Shown one piece after another: positions 37,906 to 46,459 of a DNA stretch of 64,000 nt. Below the pieces are notes generated by a model. The model saw only the letters and a list, made by a program, of their open reading frames with translations, was not told where the DNA came from and searched no databases. The translations under genes were made by a program, and so were the position numbers. The stretch is from Bacillota bacterium (GTDB lineage: Bacteria > Bacillota_I > Bacilli_A > RF39 > UBA660): assembly GCA_015059335.1 (NCBI GenBank), contig SVAP01000001.1, forward strand, positions 256,413 to 320,412, written 5' to 3'. The first letter of the stretch is position 1; every line of letters begins with the position of its first letter.

Positions 37906-37998
37906 ATGAATACTATTTATATGGAAATGATTTTTAATGATTTATTAGAAAAAATTGATGATATTAGAATTAAGTCATATCAAATTAAAAATCAATGA
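37906..37998 (+). CDS. Possible 30-aa small protein
   Basis: A short open frame with a good ribosome site (GGAGATGATAAC before ATG) in the otherwise gene-free 410-bp gap between recU and rny. The product is an acidic amphipathic helix-like peptide (FNDLLEKIDDIRI). It could be a small protein or chance. Upstream there is TTGACAACATTTGTC, containing the perfect palindrome GACAA-CAT-TTGTC (37839-37851), but no good -10 at the right distance. Confidence 0.3.
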   Translation: MNTIYMEMIFNDLLEKIDDIRIKSYQIKNQ

Positions 37999-38043
37999 TA
38001 TTTTATGCAAATACACTATAATATTTAACTAACAAATAATATT

Positions 38044-38154
38044 TAAAAATTCCTCCTTGACTAATTAACATATTACATATAAAATAGAAATATACGTTAA
38101 ATTAATTTTTATAATTTATTAACATATATAAAATAGAGAATGGAGGAATTTTTA
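38044..38154 (+). promoter_or_regulatory. rny leader: promoter and SD-masking inverted repeat
   Basis: A 13-bp perfect inverted repeat pairs TAAAAATTCCTCC (38044-38056) with GGAGGAATTTTTA (38142-38154), the exact ribosome site and first base of the rny start codon. A promoter (TTGACT 38057-38062, 17-bp spacer, TAAAAT 38080-38085) begins right after the left arm. A second partial copy of its sequence (TTAACATAT...TATAAAATAGA) lies near 38119-38139. Only transcripts from upstream would contain both arms. Confidence 0.6.
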
Positions 38155-39707
38155 TGGATAATATTCTGTTCTCCATTTTACTTACTATTGTTGGTATATT
38201 TCTTGGATTTATTGTATCAATTATTATTAATAATATAAAGGAAAACAACGCTTCAAAAAGAGCTGAACAATTAATAGAAAAAGCTAAAAAAGAAGCTGAC
38301 AAATCTAAAAGAGATGCTATATTAGAAACTAAAGAAGAAATTTATAAACTTAAACAAGATGCAGAAAAAGAAGTAAAAGAAAGAAAATTAGAGGTTAAAG
38401 AAGCTGAAGATAGACTTTTGCAACGTGAAGAAAATATTGATAAAAGAGATTTAGCATTACAAAACAGGGAAAAACTTTTAGATGAAAGAGATAATAATTT
38501 ATTACAAAAACAAAAAGAACTCCAAGATAAGGAAGTAAATTTAGGAGAGTTAGAAAAACAACAATTAGAGGTACTTGAAAATATTTCTGGATTTTCAAAA
38601 GAAAAAGCAAAATCAGAAATAATGAAAAAAGTAGAATCAGCAATGAGTTTGGAAATAGCTGAATATATTAAAGAAAGAGAAACAGAAGCTAAACTAGAAG
38701 CTGATAGAAAAGCAAAAAATTTATTAGTTATGAGTATGCAAAAATATGCGTCAGATGTTACTAATGAACAAACAGTTACGGTTGTTAGTCTACCTAATGA
38801 CGAAATGAAGGGTAGAATAATTGGTAGAGAAGGTAGAAATATTAGAACTATTGAAGCTGTTACTGGTGTTGATTTAATTATAGATGATACTCCAGAAGCA
38901 ATAGTTTTATCAAGTTTTGATCCACTAAGACGTGAAATCGCTAGAGTAACTATTGAAACATTAATTAAAGATGGAAGAATACATCCAACTAGAATTGAAG
39001 AATTATATGATAAAACTTGTAAAGATATAAATACAAGAATAACTGAAATTGGTGAAGAAGCTTTATTTGAATTAGGAATAACTAAAGTTGATTCTGAATT
39101 GATTCATATTTTAGGTAAATTGCACTTTAGAACTAGTTATGGGCAAAACGCTTTAAAACATTCTATAGAAGTTGCTAACCTTACTGGTATTATGGCTGCT
39201 GAAATTGGTGAAAATGTATTACTAGCTAAAAGAGCAGGATTATTACATGATATTGGTAAAGCTATAGACTTCGAAATGGAAGGAAGTCATATAGAAATAG
39301 GATCAGATTTAGCTAAAAAATACGGTGAAGATGAAGTGGTTATTAATGCTATAGAATCACATCATGGAGATAGTGAACAAACTAGTATTATTTCATCACT
39401 TGTAATGATAGCAGATGCATTATCAGCAGCTAGACCTGGAGCACGAAATGATTCATTTGAAAATTATGTAAAAAGAGTTAAACAATTAGAAGAAATTGCT
39501 ACAGACATTGAAGGTGTTGATAAAAGTTATGCACTACAAGCTGGTAGAGAACTTAGAGTTATTGTTAAACCAGAACAAGTTGATGATTTAACAAGTTATA
39601 AAATAGCAAGGGATATAAAAGAAAAGATAGAAAAAGAAATGAAATATCCTGGTACTGTAAAAATAACTGTAGTTAGAGAAACTAGAGCAACAGAAGAAGC
39701 AAAGTAA
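38154..39707 (+). CDS. rny: Ribonuclease Y
   Basis: A 517-aa membrane-anchored endoribonuclease that starts mRNA decay. The N-terminal helix (residues ~3-27) is followed by a long charged coiled coil (~30-190), a KH domain ([21 protein letters not shown]) and an HD domain (catalytic [39 protein letters not shown]). Length and order are standard. The ribosome site GGAGG is exceptionally strong, directly adjacent, and fully complementary to an upstream sequence (see leader). A terminator overlaps the stop. Confidence 0.97.
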   Translation: MDNILFSILLTIVGIFLGFIVSIIINNIKENNASKRAEQLIEKAKKEADKSKRDAILETKEEIYKLKQDAEKEVKERKLEVKEAEDRLLQREENIDKRDLALQNREKLLDERDNNLLQKQKELQDKEVNLGELEKQQLEVLENISGFSKEKAKSEIMKKVESAMSLEIAEYIKERETEAKLEADRKAKNLLVMSMQKYASDVTNEQTVTVVSLPNDEMKGRIIGREGRNIRTIEAVTGVDLIIDDTPEAIVLSSFDPLRREIARVTIETLIKDGRIHPTRIEELYDKTCKDINTRITEIGEEALFELGITKVDSELIHILGKLHFRTSYGQNALKHSIEVANLTGIMAAEIGENVLLAKRAGLLHDIGKAIDFEMEGSHIEIGSDLAKKYGEDEVVINAIESHHGDSEQTSIISSLVMIADALSAARPGARNDSFENYVKRVKQLEEIATDIEGVDKSYALQAGRELRVIVKPEQVDDLTSYKIARDIKEKIEKEMKYPGTVKITVVRETRATEEAK

Positions 39708-39738
39708 AGATTTAGAATTTTTTCTAAATCTTTTTATA
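39706..39738 (+). terminator. Terminator after rny
   Basis: AAAGATTTAGAA (39706-39717) pairs with TTCTAAATCTTT (39722-39733), then T-rich. A TATAAT for the next gene lies near 39765. Confidence 0.8.
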
Positions 39739-39803
39739 TTGTAGTAGAAAAAGAAAAAAAATATGTTATAATTAATACAGAATAAAGAAGAGTGGTGAAA
39801 AGC

Positions 39804-41672
39804 ATGAAGAAAATCTTAACAATGACAGTAAGAGAAATATATGCTGTTTTACTAATTATTTCAATGCTGTTATTTAGTTTAATATATACATCAATGGCAT
39901 TATTTCAAAAAACAGTAGAAAAAGTTGGGATTGCAACAATAATAGTTGGTGATATAAACTTTAATTTAATAACAGATGAGAGTGATTTTAATATAAACGA
40001 AAATAGCGGAACTATTACTGTATTAGCTGGAGAAACAAAAAGTTTTGATTTAACAATATTAAATTCAATGGCAAATAGTACTAGATATAAATTATATTAT
40101 AGATTTTCTAATGATGTAACTATTTTAAATGTAAATGTTGGAATATCTAGTAACAGTGAATATACTGATACAGATATTATAGACTTTGGTGCATCTAAAA
40201 CTGTTAAAATAGTTGTAGAAAATAATTCTGAACAATCTGCAACTATTGAAATTGGTGTTCAAGGAGGATATGCAACAAACGAAACAATTATTTTAAATAG
40301 TGGCAGAAATGAAATGCAAACAATTATTCAAGAATACAAAGATGAAAGTAGTGCAAACATTCCATTACTTTCAGAAGGAATGATACCAGTAATATATAAT
40401 GAAACAGACGATGTATGGGAGATTGCTGATACAAATACAGCATGGTATGATTACAACTCACAAATGTGGGCAAATGCAGTAACAACAAGTGTAGAAAGCC
40501 ATAGAGTAGCAGATCCTGGAACTCCAATACCAATTGAAGATATAAATAGTATGTGGGTATGGATACCTAGATATAGATACAAAATATCTAGTGGTATAGG
40601 AAGTAGTGTAGCTGTAACAAATCCACCACAAATAGATGTGATTTTTGAAACAGAAACCGAAACGAATGGAGTGACGGAAGCAGTATATAAAACAGGTATA
40701 TCAAATGATGGAACAAATGTAAATTATTATACACATCCTGCATTTAGAAATGCGGATAATATTGAATATGATAGTAGTACAACATCAAAAGGAGCATGGG
40801 ATGAAGAAATAACTGGATTTTGGGTTGGTAAGTTTGAAACAGGCGGAACTATTGATAACCCATTAATAAAACCAGATATCCCTTCATTATCAAATCTAAA
40901 TATAAACACACAATTTCTAACATCATTAAAATTTGCAGATGGTATAATGGATGCTACAACAGGAGAAATTACATTTAATTCTAATATAAATAATAAATAT
41001 GGACTTAATATAATCGCGAATACAACAGATACTCATATGATGAAAAATACAGAATGGGGAGCAGTAGCGATACTTTCTCAAAGTCAATATGGTAAAATGG
41101 GAAATAATAATTATGATGTAAATAATAAAGAAATATATATAAATGATAGTGCTTATACAGGAAGAAGTAGTGGTACAATACCAAATGATGGATATTCTAC
41201 TTATGGAACTTATTCATATAATAATAAAACGTGTCAATCCACAGCAGCAGAATGTATTGGAGAAAAAGTGCTTAATGCAGGTACTGGTGCAAGTACAACT
41301 GGAAATATATATGGTGTATATGATATGAGTGGGGGATTATACGAATATACAATGGGTAATTGGAATGGAAAATATGATAACTATGATGGATTCAATATAT
41401 TACCTAACAAGAAATATTATGACATATATGATGGGAACACATCAGATTCTATTATTAATAAAGTAATATTAGGGGATTTAATATATGAGACTATGCTTTG
41501 GTATTCTGATTCATATGGATTTGCTGATGAATATAACTATTGGTCTTTAAGAGGTGGTAGTTATCTAAATTCAACTGAAAGTGGTATTTTCTATTCACAA
41601 TTCGGTGGTAATACAAATAGCACACATAACTTCAATGAACAATATTCATTCCGTACAGTTTTAATCCCATAA
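39804..41672 (+). CDS. Large surface protein with C-terminal formylglycine-generating-enzyme-like domain
   Basis: A 622-aa exported protein. A basic N-terminus and one hydrophobic helix (residues ~13-36) act as signal or anchor. Residues ~45-165 form a beta-rich domain (ITVLAGETKSFDLTILNS ... KTVKIVVENNSEQSATIEIG), similar in style to TasA/camelysin-like or Ig modules. The remaining part resembles the FGE/sulfatase-modifying-factor fold used by many gut-bacterial surface proteins: MWVWIPRYRYKI, GFWVGKFETGG, MKNTEWGAVAILSQSQYG, GNIYGVYDMSGGLYEYTMGN, WSLRGGSYL and the closing FRTVLIP. No Cys pair suits catalysis, so a binding or structural role is more likely. Many Asn/Thr/Tyr residues fit a secreted protein. 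Start at 39804, GGTGA upstream. Confidence 0.75.
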   Translation: MKKILTMTVREIYAVLLIISMLLFSLIYTSMALFQKTVEKVGIATIIVGDINFNLITDESDFNINENSGTITVLAGETKSFDLTILNSMANSTRYKLYYRFSNDVTILNVNVGISSNSEYTDTDIIDFGASKTVKIVVENNSEQSATIEIGVQGGYATNETIILNSGRNEMQTIIQEYKDESSANIPLLSEGMIPVIYNETDDVWEIADTNTAWYDYNSQMWANAVTTSVESHRVADPGTPIPIEDINSMWVWIPRYRYKISSGIGSSVAVTNPPQIDVIFETETETNGVTEAVYKTGISNDGTNVNYYTHPAFRNADNIEYDSSTTSKGAWDEEITGFWVGKFETGGTIDNPLIKPDIPSLSNLNINTQFLTSLKFADGIMDATTGEITFNSNINNKYGLNIIANTTDTHMMKNTEWGAVAILSQSQYGKMGNNNYDVNNKEIYINDSAYTGRSSGTIPNDGYSTYGTYSYNNKTCQSTAAECIGEKVLNAGTGASTTGNIYGVYDMSGGLYEYTMGNWNGKYDNYDGFNILPNKKYYDIYDGNTSDSIINKVILGDLIYETMLWYSDSYGFADEYNYWSLRGGSYLNSTESGIFYSQFGGNTNSTHNFNEQYSFRTVLIP

Positions 41673-41683
41673 TATAAGAAATT

Positions 41684-41712
41684 AACCAACTAGTATACTA
41701 GTTGGTTTTTAA
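41684..41712 (+). terminator. Terminator after the surface protein
   Basis: Perfect 10-bp stem AACCAACTAG / CTAGTTGGTT with a 4-base loop and T-run. Confidence 0.85.
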
Positions 41713-41717
41713 TTATA

Positions 41718-41750
41718 AAAAAATCCAAACTTTTATTGTTTGGATTTTAA
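41718..41750 (-). terminator. Terminator of lexA
   Basis: AAAATCCAAAC (41720-41730) pairs with GTTTGGATTTT (41738-41748). Read on the minus strand it ends in seven T residues, 13 bases after the lexA stop. Confidence 0.8.
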
Positions 41751-41761
41751 TAATACATAAA

Positions 41762-42379
41762 TTAAAATTTTCTATATAATCCTATTGCTTTACCTAATAT
41801 AGTAACACTATCTAAAATAATTGGTTCAAGTGTATCATTTTCGGGTTGTAATCTAAAATATCCATTTTCTTTATAATATGTTTTTAGGGTAACTTCATTA
41901 TCAGTTGTCATCGCAACAACAATATCACCATTTCTAGCAGTGTTTTGTTTTTGAACAATAACTATATCCCCATCAAATATACCGGCATTAATCATACTTT
42001 CACCACTAACATCAAGAGTAAATACTTCTTTTTGTTTGGGTACTAAAAATGCAGGTAATGAGAAAAATTCATTAGGCCTTTCAATTGCTTCAATAGGACT
42101 ACCAGCTGTAACTTTACCAAGTAGAGGAACTTCTACAACATCTTCTGCTTTATTTTCATATTCATTTTCAACTAATAATTCAAGCGCACGATTTTTTGAA
42201 CTATCCTTTTTTATAAAACCTTTTGAAGCAAGATTATTTAAATGTGAATGAATAGTAGCAGGTGAGGATAATCCTAATGCTTTTCCAATTTCCCTAACAG
42301 TAGGAGGATATCCATTTGAAACTATAAATTCCTTAATAAAATTAAGTATCTCTGTTTGTCTTTCGGTTAATTCTTGCAT
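41762..42379 (-). CDS. lexA: SOS repressor LexA
   Basis: A 205-aa repressor. The N-terminal winged helix (LTERQTEILNFIKEFI ... YPPTVREIGKALGLSSPATI) binds SOS boxes. The C-terminal S24 protease domain has the self-cleavage site Ala92-Gly93 (KVTAGSPIEAIE), catalytic Ser128 (SGESMINAGIFDGD) and Lys166 (NEVTLKTYYK). The residue positions are one off those of B. subtilis LexA. Its promoter (complement of TTGACT-17-TAATAT, 42402-42430) is overlapped by a perfect LexA box, so it is autoregulated. Confidence 0.97.
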   Translation of the reverse strand: MQELTERQTEILNFIKEFIVSNGYPPTVREIGKALGLSSPATIHSHLNNLASKGFIKKDSSKNRALELLVENEYENKAEDVVEVPLLGKVTAGSPIEAIERPNEFFSLPAFLVPKQKEVFTLDVSGESMINAGIFDGDIVIVQKQNTARNGDIVVAMTTDNEVTLKTYYKENGYFRLQPENDTLEPIILDSVTILGKAIGLYRKF

Positions 42380-42401
42380 TAAACCAACTCCTTATATTTA
42401 C

Positions 42402-42478
42402 ATATTAACACAACTTTACAAAAAAGTCAAACAATTGTTCGAAAAACAATTGACACGAACAATTGTTTGTAGTAGAAT
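42402..42478. promoter_or_regulatory. Divergent SOS control region with two LexA boxes
   Basis: Box 1 CAAACAATTGTTCG (42428-42441) overlaps the -35 element of lexA (minus strand: TTGACT, 17 bp, TAATAT). Box 2 CGAACAATTGTTTG (42456-42469), its exact reverse complement, lies in the spacer of a rightward promoter (TTGACA 42450-42455, 17 bp, TAGAAT 42473-42478). Both match the Gram-positive LexA consensus CGAAC-N4-GTTCG at 13 of 14 palindrome positions. Confidence 0.9.
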
Positions 42479-42503
42479 TTAATTGTAGAAGGAAGTTGAT
42501 AGT

Positions 42504-42656
42504 ATGTTAAGTAATGTTTATGAAGAAAATAAAGGAATAATAATATTTTTATTAATGTTTGTTATATTTGCTTATGTTGCAGTAATTAGAGTAGACCATG
42601 TAGAAAAATCTAATTTTAACCATGAAATATCTAATCAAATAGTGTATAATAAATGA
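42504..42656 (+). CDS. SOS-induced 50-aa single-helix membrane protein (YneA-position)
   Basis: A short gene with a good ribosome site (GAAGGAAGTTGAT) directly behind a LexA-controlled promoter. The product has a short polar N-terminus, one membrane helix (residues ~11-28, GIIIFLLMFVIFAYVAVI) and a ~20-residue polar tail. In B. subtilis the gene divergent from lexA is yneA, a membrane-bound SOS division inhibitor, but YneA has a LysM domain and ~105 residues; here there is none. Small one-helix SOS division inhibitors without LysM are known in other bacteria (SidA of Caulobacter), so a division-inhibitor role is a reasonable inference, not shown. Its stop overlaps the next start (ATGA). Confidence 0.75.
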   Translation: MLSNVYEENKGIIIFLLMFVIFAYVAVIRVDHVEKSNFNHEISNQIVYNK

Positions 42657-42829
42657 AAGAAAACATTATTAATTTATTTGCTGGAAATATTTTGAAAAAT
42701 AAAGTAATGGTTAAAATGTGGGATGAAAGAAAACAAAAATGGTATTTTGAAATAATTGATGTTAAAAAGCAAGAAGCTAATTCAATTATTAGCTATAAGG
42801 AGTTAATAGATACCAAACACATTAAATAG
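42653..42829 (+). CDS. 58-aa SOS-operon protein, unknown
   Basis: Translationally coupled to the preceding gene (ATGA overlap) and followed 11 bases later by the OGG gene. It is a soluble, basic peptide. The stretch VMVKMWDERKQKWYFEIIDV resembles the beginning of BRO-N/antirepressor-type domains ('...vWdee.ekWyFsvvDV') but stops after one strand-turn-strand unit, so the likeness may be only a small beta-hairpin module. No function assigned. Confidence 0.65.
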   Translation: MKENIINLFAGNILKNKVMVKMWDERKQKWYFEIIDVKKQEANSIISYKELIDTKHIK

Positions 42830-42840
42830 TGGTGATTAAA

Positions 42841-43677
42841 ATGATAATTATTAAAAACACAGACATTAATTTAAATGACACAATAACATGTGGGCAATGT
42901 TTTAGATTTTATAAAATGGATGATAATAGTTTTACAATTGTTTTATCAGATAGAGTAATTAATATTAAACAAGATGATAAAAACTTAATTATTGAGTCTA
43001 ATAATGAAGATAATTTAGAACATATAATAAATGAATATTTTGATTTAAATAATGATTATAACATGATTAATAATGAAATATTAAAAAGTGATAAGACATT
43101 GAAAAACAATATAAAACTTTCAAAAGGTTTTAAAATACTAAAACAAGATCCTTTTGAAATGTTAATTTCTTATATAATATCTCAAAATAATAATGTTAAA
43201 AGAATAATGAAATCTGTAGAATTATTATCAATGAAATATGGTAAGAAAGTGATTTTTAAAAATAATGAATATTATTTGTTTCCTAATTTTGATGAACTAA
43301 AATCAATATCATTAGAAGATTTAAAAGATATTGGAATAGGTTTTAGAGATATTTATATAATTAATGCTTTAAAATTAATAGAAGATGGGACAATAAACCT
43401 AGATAAAATATATACTATGAACACAGAAGAGGCATTAAATTATTTAATGTTAATAAAAGGTGTAGGACCTAAAGTAGCATCATGTATTCTACTTTTTGCG
43501 TATAAAAAATATGATGTGTTTCCAGTTGACACATGGGTAATTCAAGCTATGAAAGAATTATATCCTAATATCAAACCCAATCAAAAAGAAATAATTAAAT
43601 TTGCGAAAGAAAAATATGGAAATTATTCGGGTATTGCGCTTCAATATATGTATCATACAATGAGAAATAAAAAGTAA
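42841..43677 (+). CDS. ogg: 8-oxoguanine DNA glycosylase/AP lyase (OGG1-type)
   Basis: A 278-aa base-excision enzyme of the OGG1 type found in Firmicutes. The N-terminal TBP-like domain (NLNDTITCGQCFRFYKMDD, CGQxFRF motif) is followed by QDPFEMLISYIISQNNNVKRI and the helix-hairpin-helix with catalytic Lys and Asp: LMLIKGVGPKVASCILLFAYKK ... VFPVDTWVIQAM. Start at ATG 42841, GGTGAT upstream. It is third in the LexA-controlled operon, so oxidised-guanine repair appears SOS-linked here, which is not the usual pattern. Confidence 0.92.
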   Translation: MIIIKNTDINLNDTITCGQCFRFYKMDDNSFTIVLSDRVINIKQDDKNLIIESNNEDNLEHIINEYFDLNNDYNMINNEILKSDKTLKNNIKLSKGFKILKQDPFEMLISYIISQNNNVKRIMKSVELLSMKYGKKVIFKNNEYYLFPNFDELKSISLEDLKDIGIGFRDIYIINALKLIEDGTINLDKIYTMNTEEALNYLMLIKGVGPKVASCILLFAYKKYDVFPVDTWVIQAMKELYPNIKPNQKEIIKFAKEKYGNYSGIALQYMYHTMRNKK

Positions 43678-43757
43678 ATCAAAAAGATTTATTTTTTTTA
43701 TTATTTTAAAGTCTTTCACATCAAAAAAGTTAAATATATAGGTGTGGAGGTTATAAT

Positions 43758-45866
43758 ATGAAAAAGAAAATACCAGTAATTAAACAAGAAGGCATAAAAG
43801 ATTGTGGTGCGGCATGTCTTCTTTCAATAATTAGGTATTATGGTGGAGATATTAGTCTAGAAAAACTAAGAGAGCTTACTAAAACTACAAAAATTGGTAC
43901 TACAGCTTATCACATAATACGTGCTTCAGAAAAACTAGAATTTTCATCAAAAGGTATAAAATGCAAATCTTTAAATGATTTAAAAAATAAAATAAATGTT
44001 CCTTTCATTGCGCATCTTGTCATAAATAAATCTTATAAACATTATGTAGTAGTGTATGATTTAAATTATAAAAAGAATATAGTTACTATTATGGATCCAA
44101 ATTCTGGTGTTAAAAAGCTAACATTTGATGAGTTTAATAAAATGTGGTCAAAAGTTATAATAACATTATATCCAACAAAAAAAATACCAATTTATAAGAC
44201 TAATAAGAGCGTGAATAATCTTATTAAATATTTGATATTAAATAATAAAAAGGTTTTTGTTGAAATTATTTTACTATCGTTATTTATAACTATGTTTAAT
44301 ATCATAAATTCATATTATTTTAAAATAATAGTAGATGATATTGTAGTAAGCTCTATAAACAATTTTTATATTATCTCATTTGTTTTTATAATACTTATCC
44401 TTTTAAAATCTTTGAGTGAATATTTTAGAAATCAATTAATATTATATTCAAACCAAAAAATAGACTTTCAATTATTCACTAAAACTTTTAATCATGTTAT
44501 AAATCTTCCATACGATTATTTCAAAAACAAAACAACTGGAGAAATACTATCAAGAATAAGCGATTTAAATCATATAAAAGATGCTATAAATAAAATTATA
44601 GTAACTATATTTGTTGATTTATTACTTATATTAATTTCTTCTACTATATTATTAACAATAAATAAAGATTTATTTTTAATCACGATTATTATATTTATCT
44701 TATATTTAATAGTTGCTTTAATATTTTCGCCAATATATAAAAATTTAATTAATTTAAGTCAAGAAAAAAATGCACAAATAAATTCCAAATTAATTGAATC
44801 AATAAACAGTTTTGAAACTATAAAGAGTATGAATCTACAAAATAATGTTATCAACAAAATAGAAAATCAATATGTTGACAATTTATATGTTGAAAACAAA
44901 GTTAATACATATCATAATATACAACAAACTATAAAAGATTTAATAGGCGGTATAGGTCTTTTTATGATATTATTTATTGGTTATTTAAAAGTAATGAATG
45001 GTGTGCTTTCAGTGGGTGATTTAATTACATATAATTCATTATTAATATATTTTTTAACCCCTATAAAAAATATATTAGAATTAGAACCACTAATACGATA
45101 TGCTTTATCTTCATTTAAAAGAATAAATGAGTTATATGAAATTGATAATGAAAAACTAGAAATAGATAATAAATATATAGAAAAAAGGATAATAGGAAAT
45201 ATTAAATATAAAGATTTTAATTATTCTATTAATGATAGAGATTTGATACTTAATAAAATTAATTTAAATATTGAAAAAGGAAATAAAGTAATGATAGTAG
45301 GTAATAGTGGATGTGGAAAATCAACATTATTAAAATCATTGTTAAAGTATTATAAAATAAAAAGAGATAAAATATTTATCGATGATAAAGATATAAATGA
45401 TTATAATACTAAACAATTACGAGAAAATATTACTTATGTTTCACAAAATGAAACAGTATTTACTGATTCAATATTTAATAATATAGTATTGAATAGAAAA
45501 ATAGATTATGATAAATTTTTAAAGTTTGTTAAAATAACAGAAGTGGATAAAATATGTAATGATAGATATTTAGGTTATGATACTTTATTAGAAGAAAATG
45601 GTTTTAATGTATCCGGTGGAGAAAGAAATAGAATAATATTATGCAGAGCATTAATCAATAGCGCAAATATAATCTTACTAGATGAAGCATTAAATGAAAT
45701 AGATGTAAATATGGAAAGAAGAATATTAAAAAGAATTTTTAAAGATATGAAAGATAAAACAATAATAGTAGTATCACACAGATTAGAAAACATGGATTTA
45801 TACGATAAAGTTATTAATGTAGAAAATGGTAGTATTAAAAATGTCATAGAAAGAAAAGATAAGTGA
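43758..45866 (+). CDS. Peptidase-containing bacteriocin ABC exporter (C39-TMD-NBD)
   Basis: A 702-aa PCAT transporter that cuts double-glycine leaders and exports the peptide. The N-terminal C39 peptidase has catalytic Cys16 (GIKDCGAACLLSII), His95 (KHYVVVYD) and Asp113 (IMDPNSG). Six membrane helices span residues ~165-430. The ATPase has Walker A GNSGCGKST (~515), the Q-loop YVSQNETVFTDSIFNNI, signature VSGGERNR and Walker B IILLDEALNEID, with the H-loop VVSHR. The Walker B carboxylate pair is D-E. It lies directly upstream of two double-glycine peptides and is 4 bases from the accessory gene. Confidence 0.95.
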   Translation: MKKKIPVIKQEGIKDCGAACLLSIIRYYGGDISLEKLRELTKTTKIGTTAYHIIRASEKLEFSSKGIKCKSLNDLKNKINVPFIAHLVINKSYKHYVVVYDLNYKKNIVTIMDPNSGVKKLTFDEFNKMWSKVIITLYPTKKIPIYKTNKSVNNLIKYLILNNKKVFVEIILLSLFITMFNIINSYYFKIIVDDIVVSSINNFYIISFVFIILILLKSLSEYFRNQLILYSNQKIDFQLFTKTFNHVINLPYDYFKNKTTGEILSRISDLNHIKDAINKIIVTIFVDLLLILISSTILLTINKDLFLITIIIFILYLIVALIFSPIYKNLINLSQEKNAQINSKLIESINSFETIKSMNLQNNVINKIENQYVDNLYVENKVNTYHNIQQTIKDLIGGIGLFMILFIGYLKVMNGVLSVGDLITYNSLLIYFLTPIKNILELEPLIRYALSSFKRINELYEIDNEKLEIDNKYIEKRIIGNIKYKDFNYSINDRDLILNKINLNIEKGNKVMIVGNSGCGKSTLLKSLLKYYKIKRDKIFIDDKDINDYNTKQLRENITYVSQNETVFTDSIFNNIVLNRKIDYDKFLKFVKITEVDKICNDRYLGYDTLLEENGFNVSGGERNRIILCRALINSANIILLDEALNEIDVNMERRILKRIFKDMKDKTIIVVSHRLENMDLYDKVINVENGSIKNVIERKDK

Positions 45867-45870
45867 TTTT

Positions 45871-46305
45871 ATGGATAATATAATAAATATAGAAGAATAT
45901 AGAAATCCAAAATTTTTGTTATCAAAAAAAATATATGGATTTACGTTAATCTTAATACTACTTATTATAGTTTTAATTTCATTATTATTCTTGAAGTATG
46001 ATTATCACTATAAAGGAATTGGAGTAGTTAGTGAATCAGATGTAATTCAAACTAAAATAAATTATACTGATTCATATAAATTATTGAATAGCAATAAACT
46101 TAATATTAATAAAAAAAATTTCTCTTACACAATAACTAATATTTCAATTCCAACAATAGAAAATAATATACCATATATAAATGTAGTAATAGATGTTAAT
46201 AATCTTAGAAAAATTAATAATTCAATTGTAGAATTTAAAATTAAATATGATAGTAAATATGGTTTTGAAATAGTCAAAGAATTAATTTTAGGAAAGGAGA
46301 AATAA
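45871..46305 (+). CDS. Short membrane accessory protein of the bacteriocin exporter
   Basis: A 144-aa protein with one membrane helix (residues ~20-42) after a cytoplasmic N-terminus, and an extracellular beta-rich part (FSYTITNISIPTIENNIPYINVVIDV ... NSIVEFKIKYDSKYGFEIVKELILGK). The topology and the closing 'G-x-x-x-x-x-x-L-x-x-G' style resemble the membrane-proximal end of HlyD-like accessory proteins such as those of lactococcin-type exporters, but without the long coiled coil and lipoyl-like middle (normal length ~450). It may be a minimal accessory protein or have another role. Starts 4 bases after the exporter gene. Confidence 0.65.
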   Translation: MDNIINIEEYRNPKFLLSKKIYGFTLILILLIIVLISLLFLKYDYHYKGIGVVSESDVIQTKINYTDSYKLLNSNKLNINKKNFSYTITNISIPTIENNIPYINVVIDVNNLRKINNSIVEFKIKYDSKYGFEIVKELILGKEK

Positions 46306-46306
46306 T

Positions 46307-46444
46307 TTGGAATTAACAAAAGCAGAATTAATGGAAATTAATGGTGGAATAGGTGCCTGGGGTGTAGTTGGAATAGTGGGCGCAGTTATATTTATAGTAG
46401 GAGTAATAGATGGTTATGTAAGACCACTTGCTTGCCCTAAATAG
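46307..46444 (+). CDS. Class II bacteriocin precursor 1 (double-glycine leader)
   Basis: A 45-aa peptide starting at TTG, 7 bases after AAAGGAG (46293-46299). Leader ELTKAELMEINGG is a canonical double-glycine leader (hydrophobic residues at -4, -7 and -12). The predicted mature 31-mer begins IGAWGVVGIVGAVIFIV, is Gly-rich and hydrophobic, and ends YVRPLACPK with a single Cys. No Ser/Thr/Cys pattern for lanthionines and no modification enzyme nearby, so an unmodified class II bacteriocin is most likely. It may work with precursor 2 as a two-peptide bacteriocin. Confidence 0.85.
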   Translation: MELTKAELMEINGGIGAWGVVGIVGAVIFIVGVIDGYVRPLACPK

Positions 46445-46459
46445 AAAGAAGGAGATAAA

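Noticed and set aside
42653-42829. BRO/antirepressor domain in the 58-aa SOS protein
   Set aside because: Only about 20 residues resemble the family and the rest of the domain is missing, so the name is not used.
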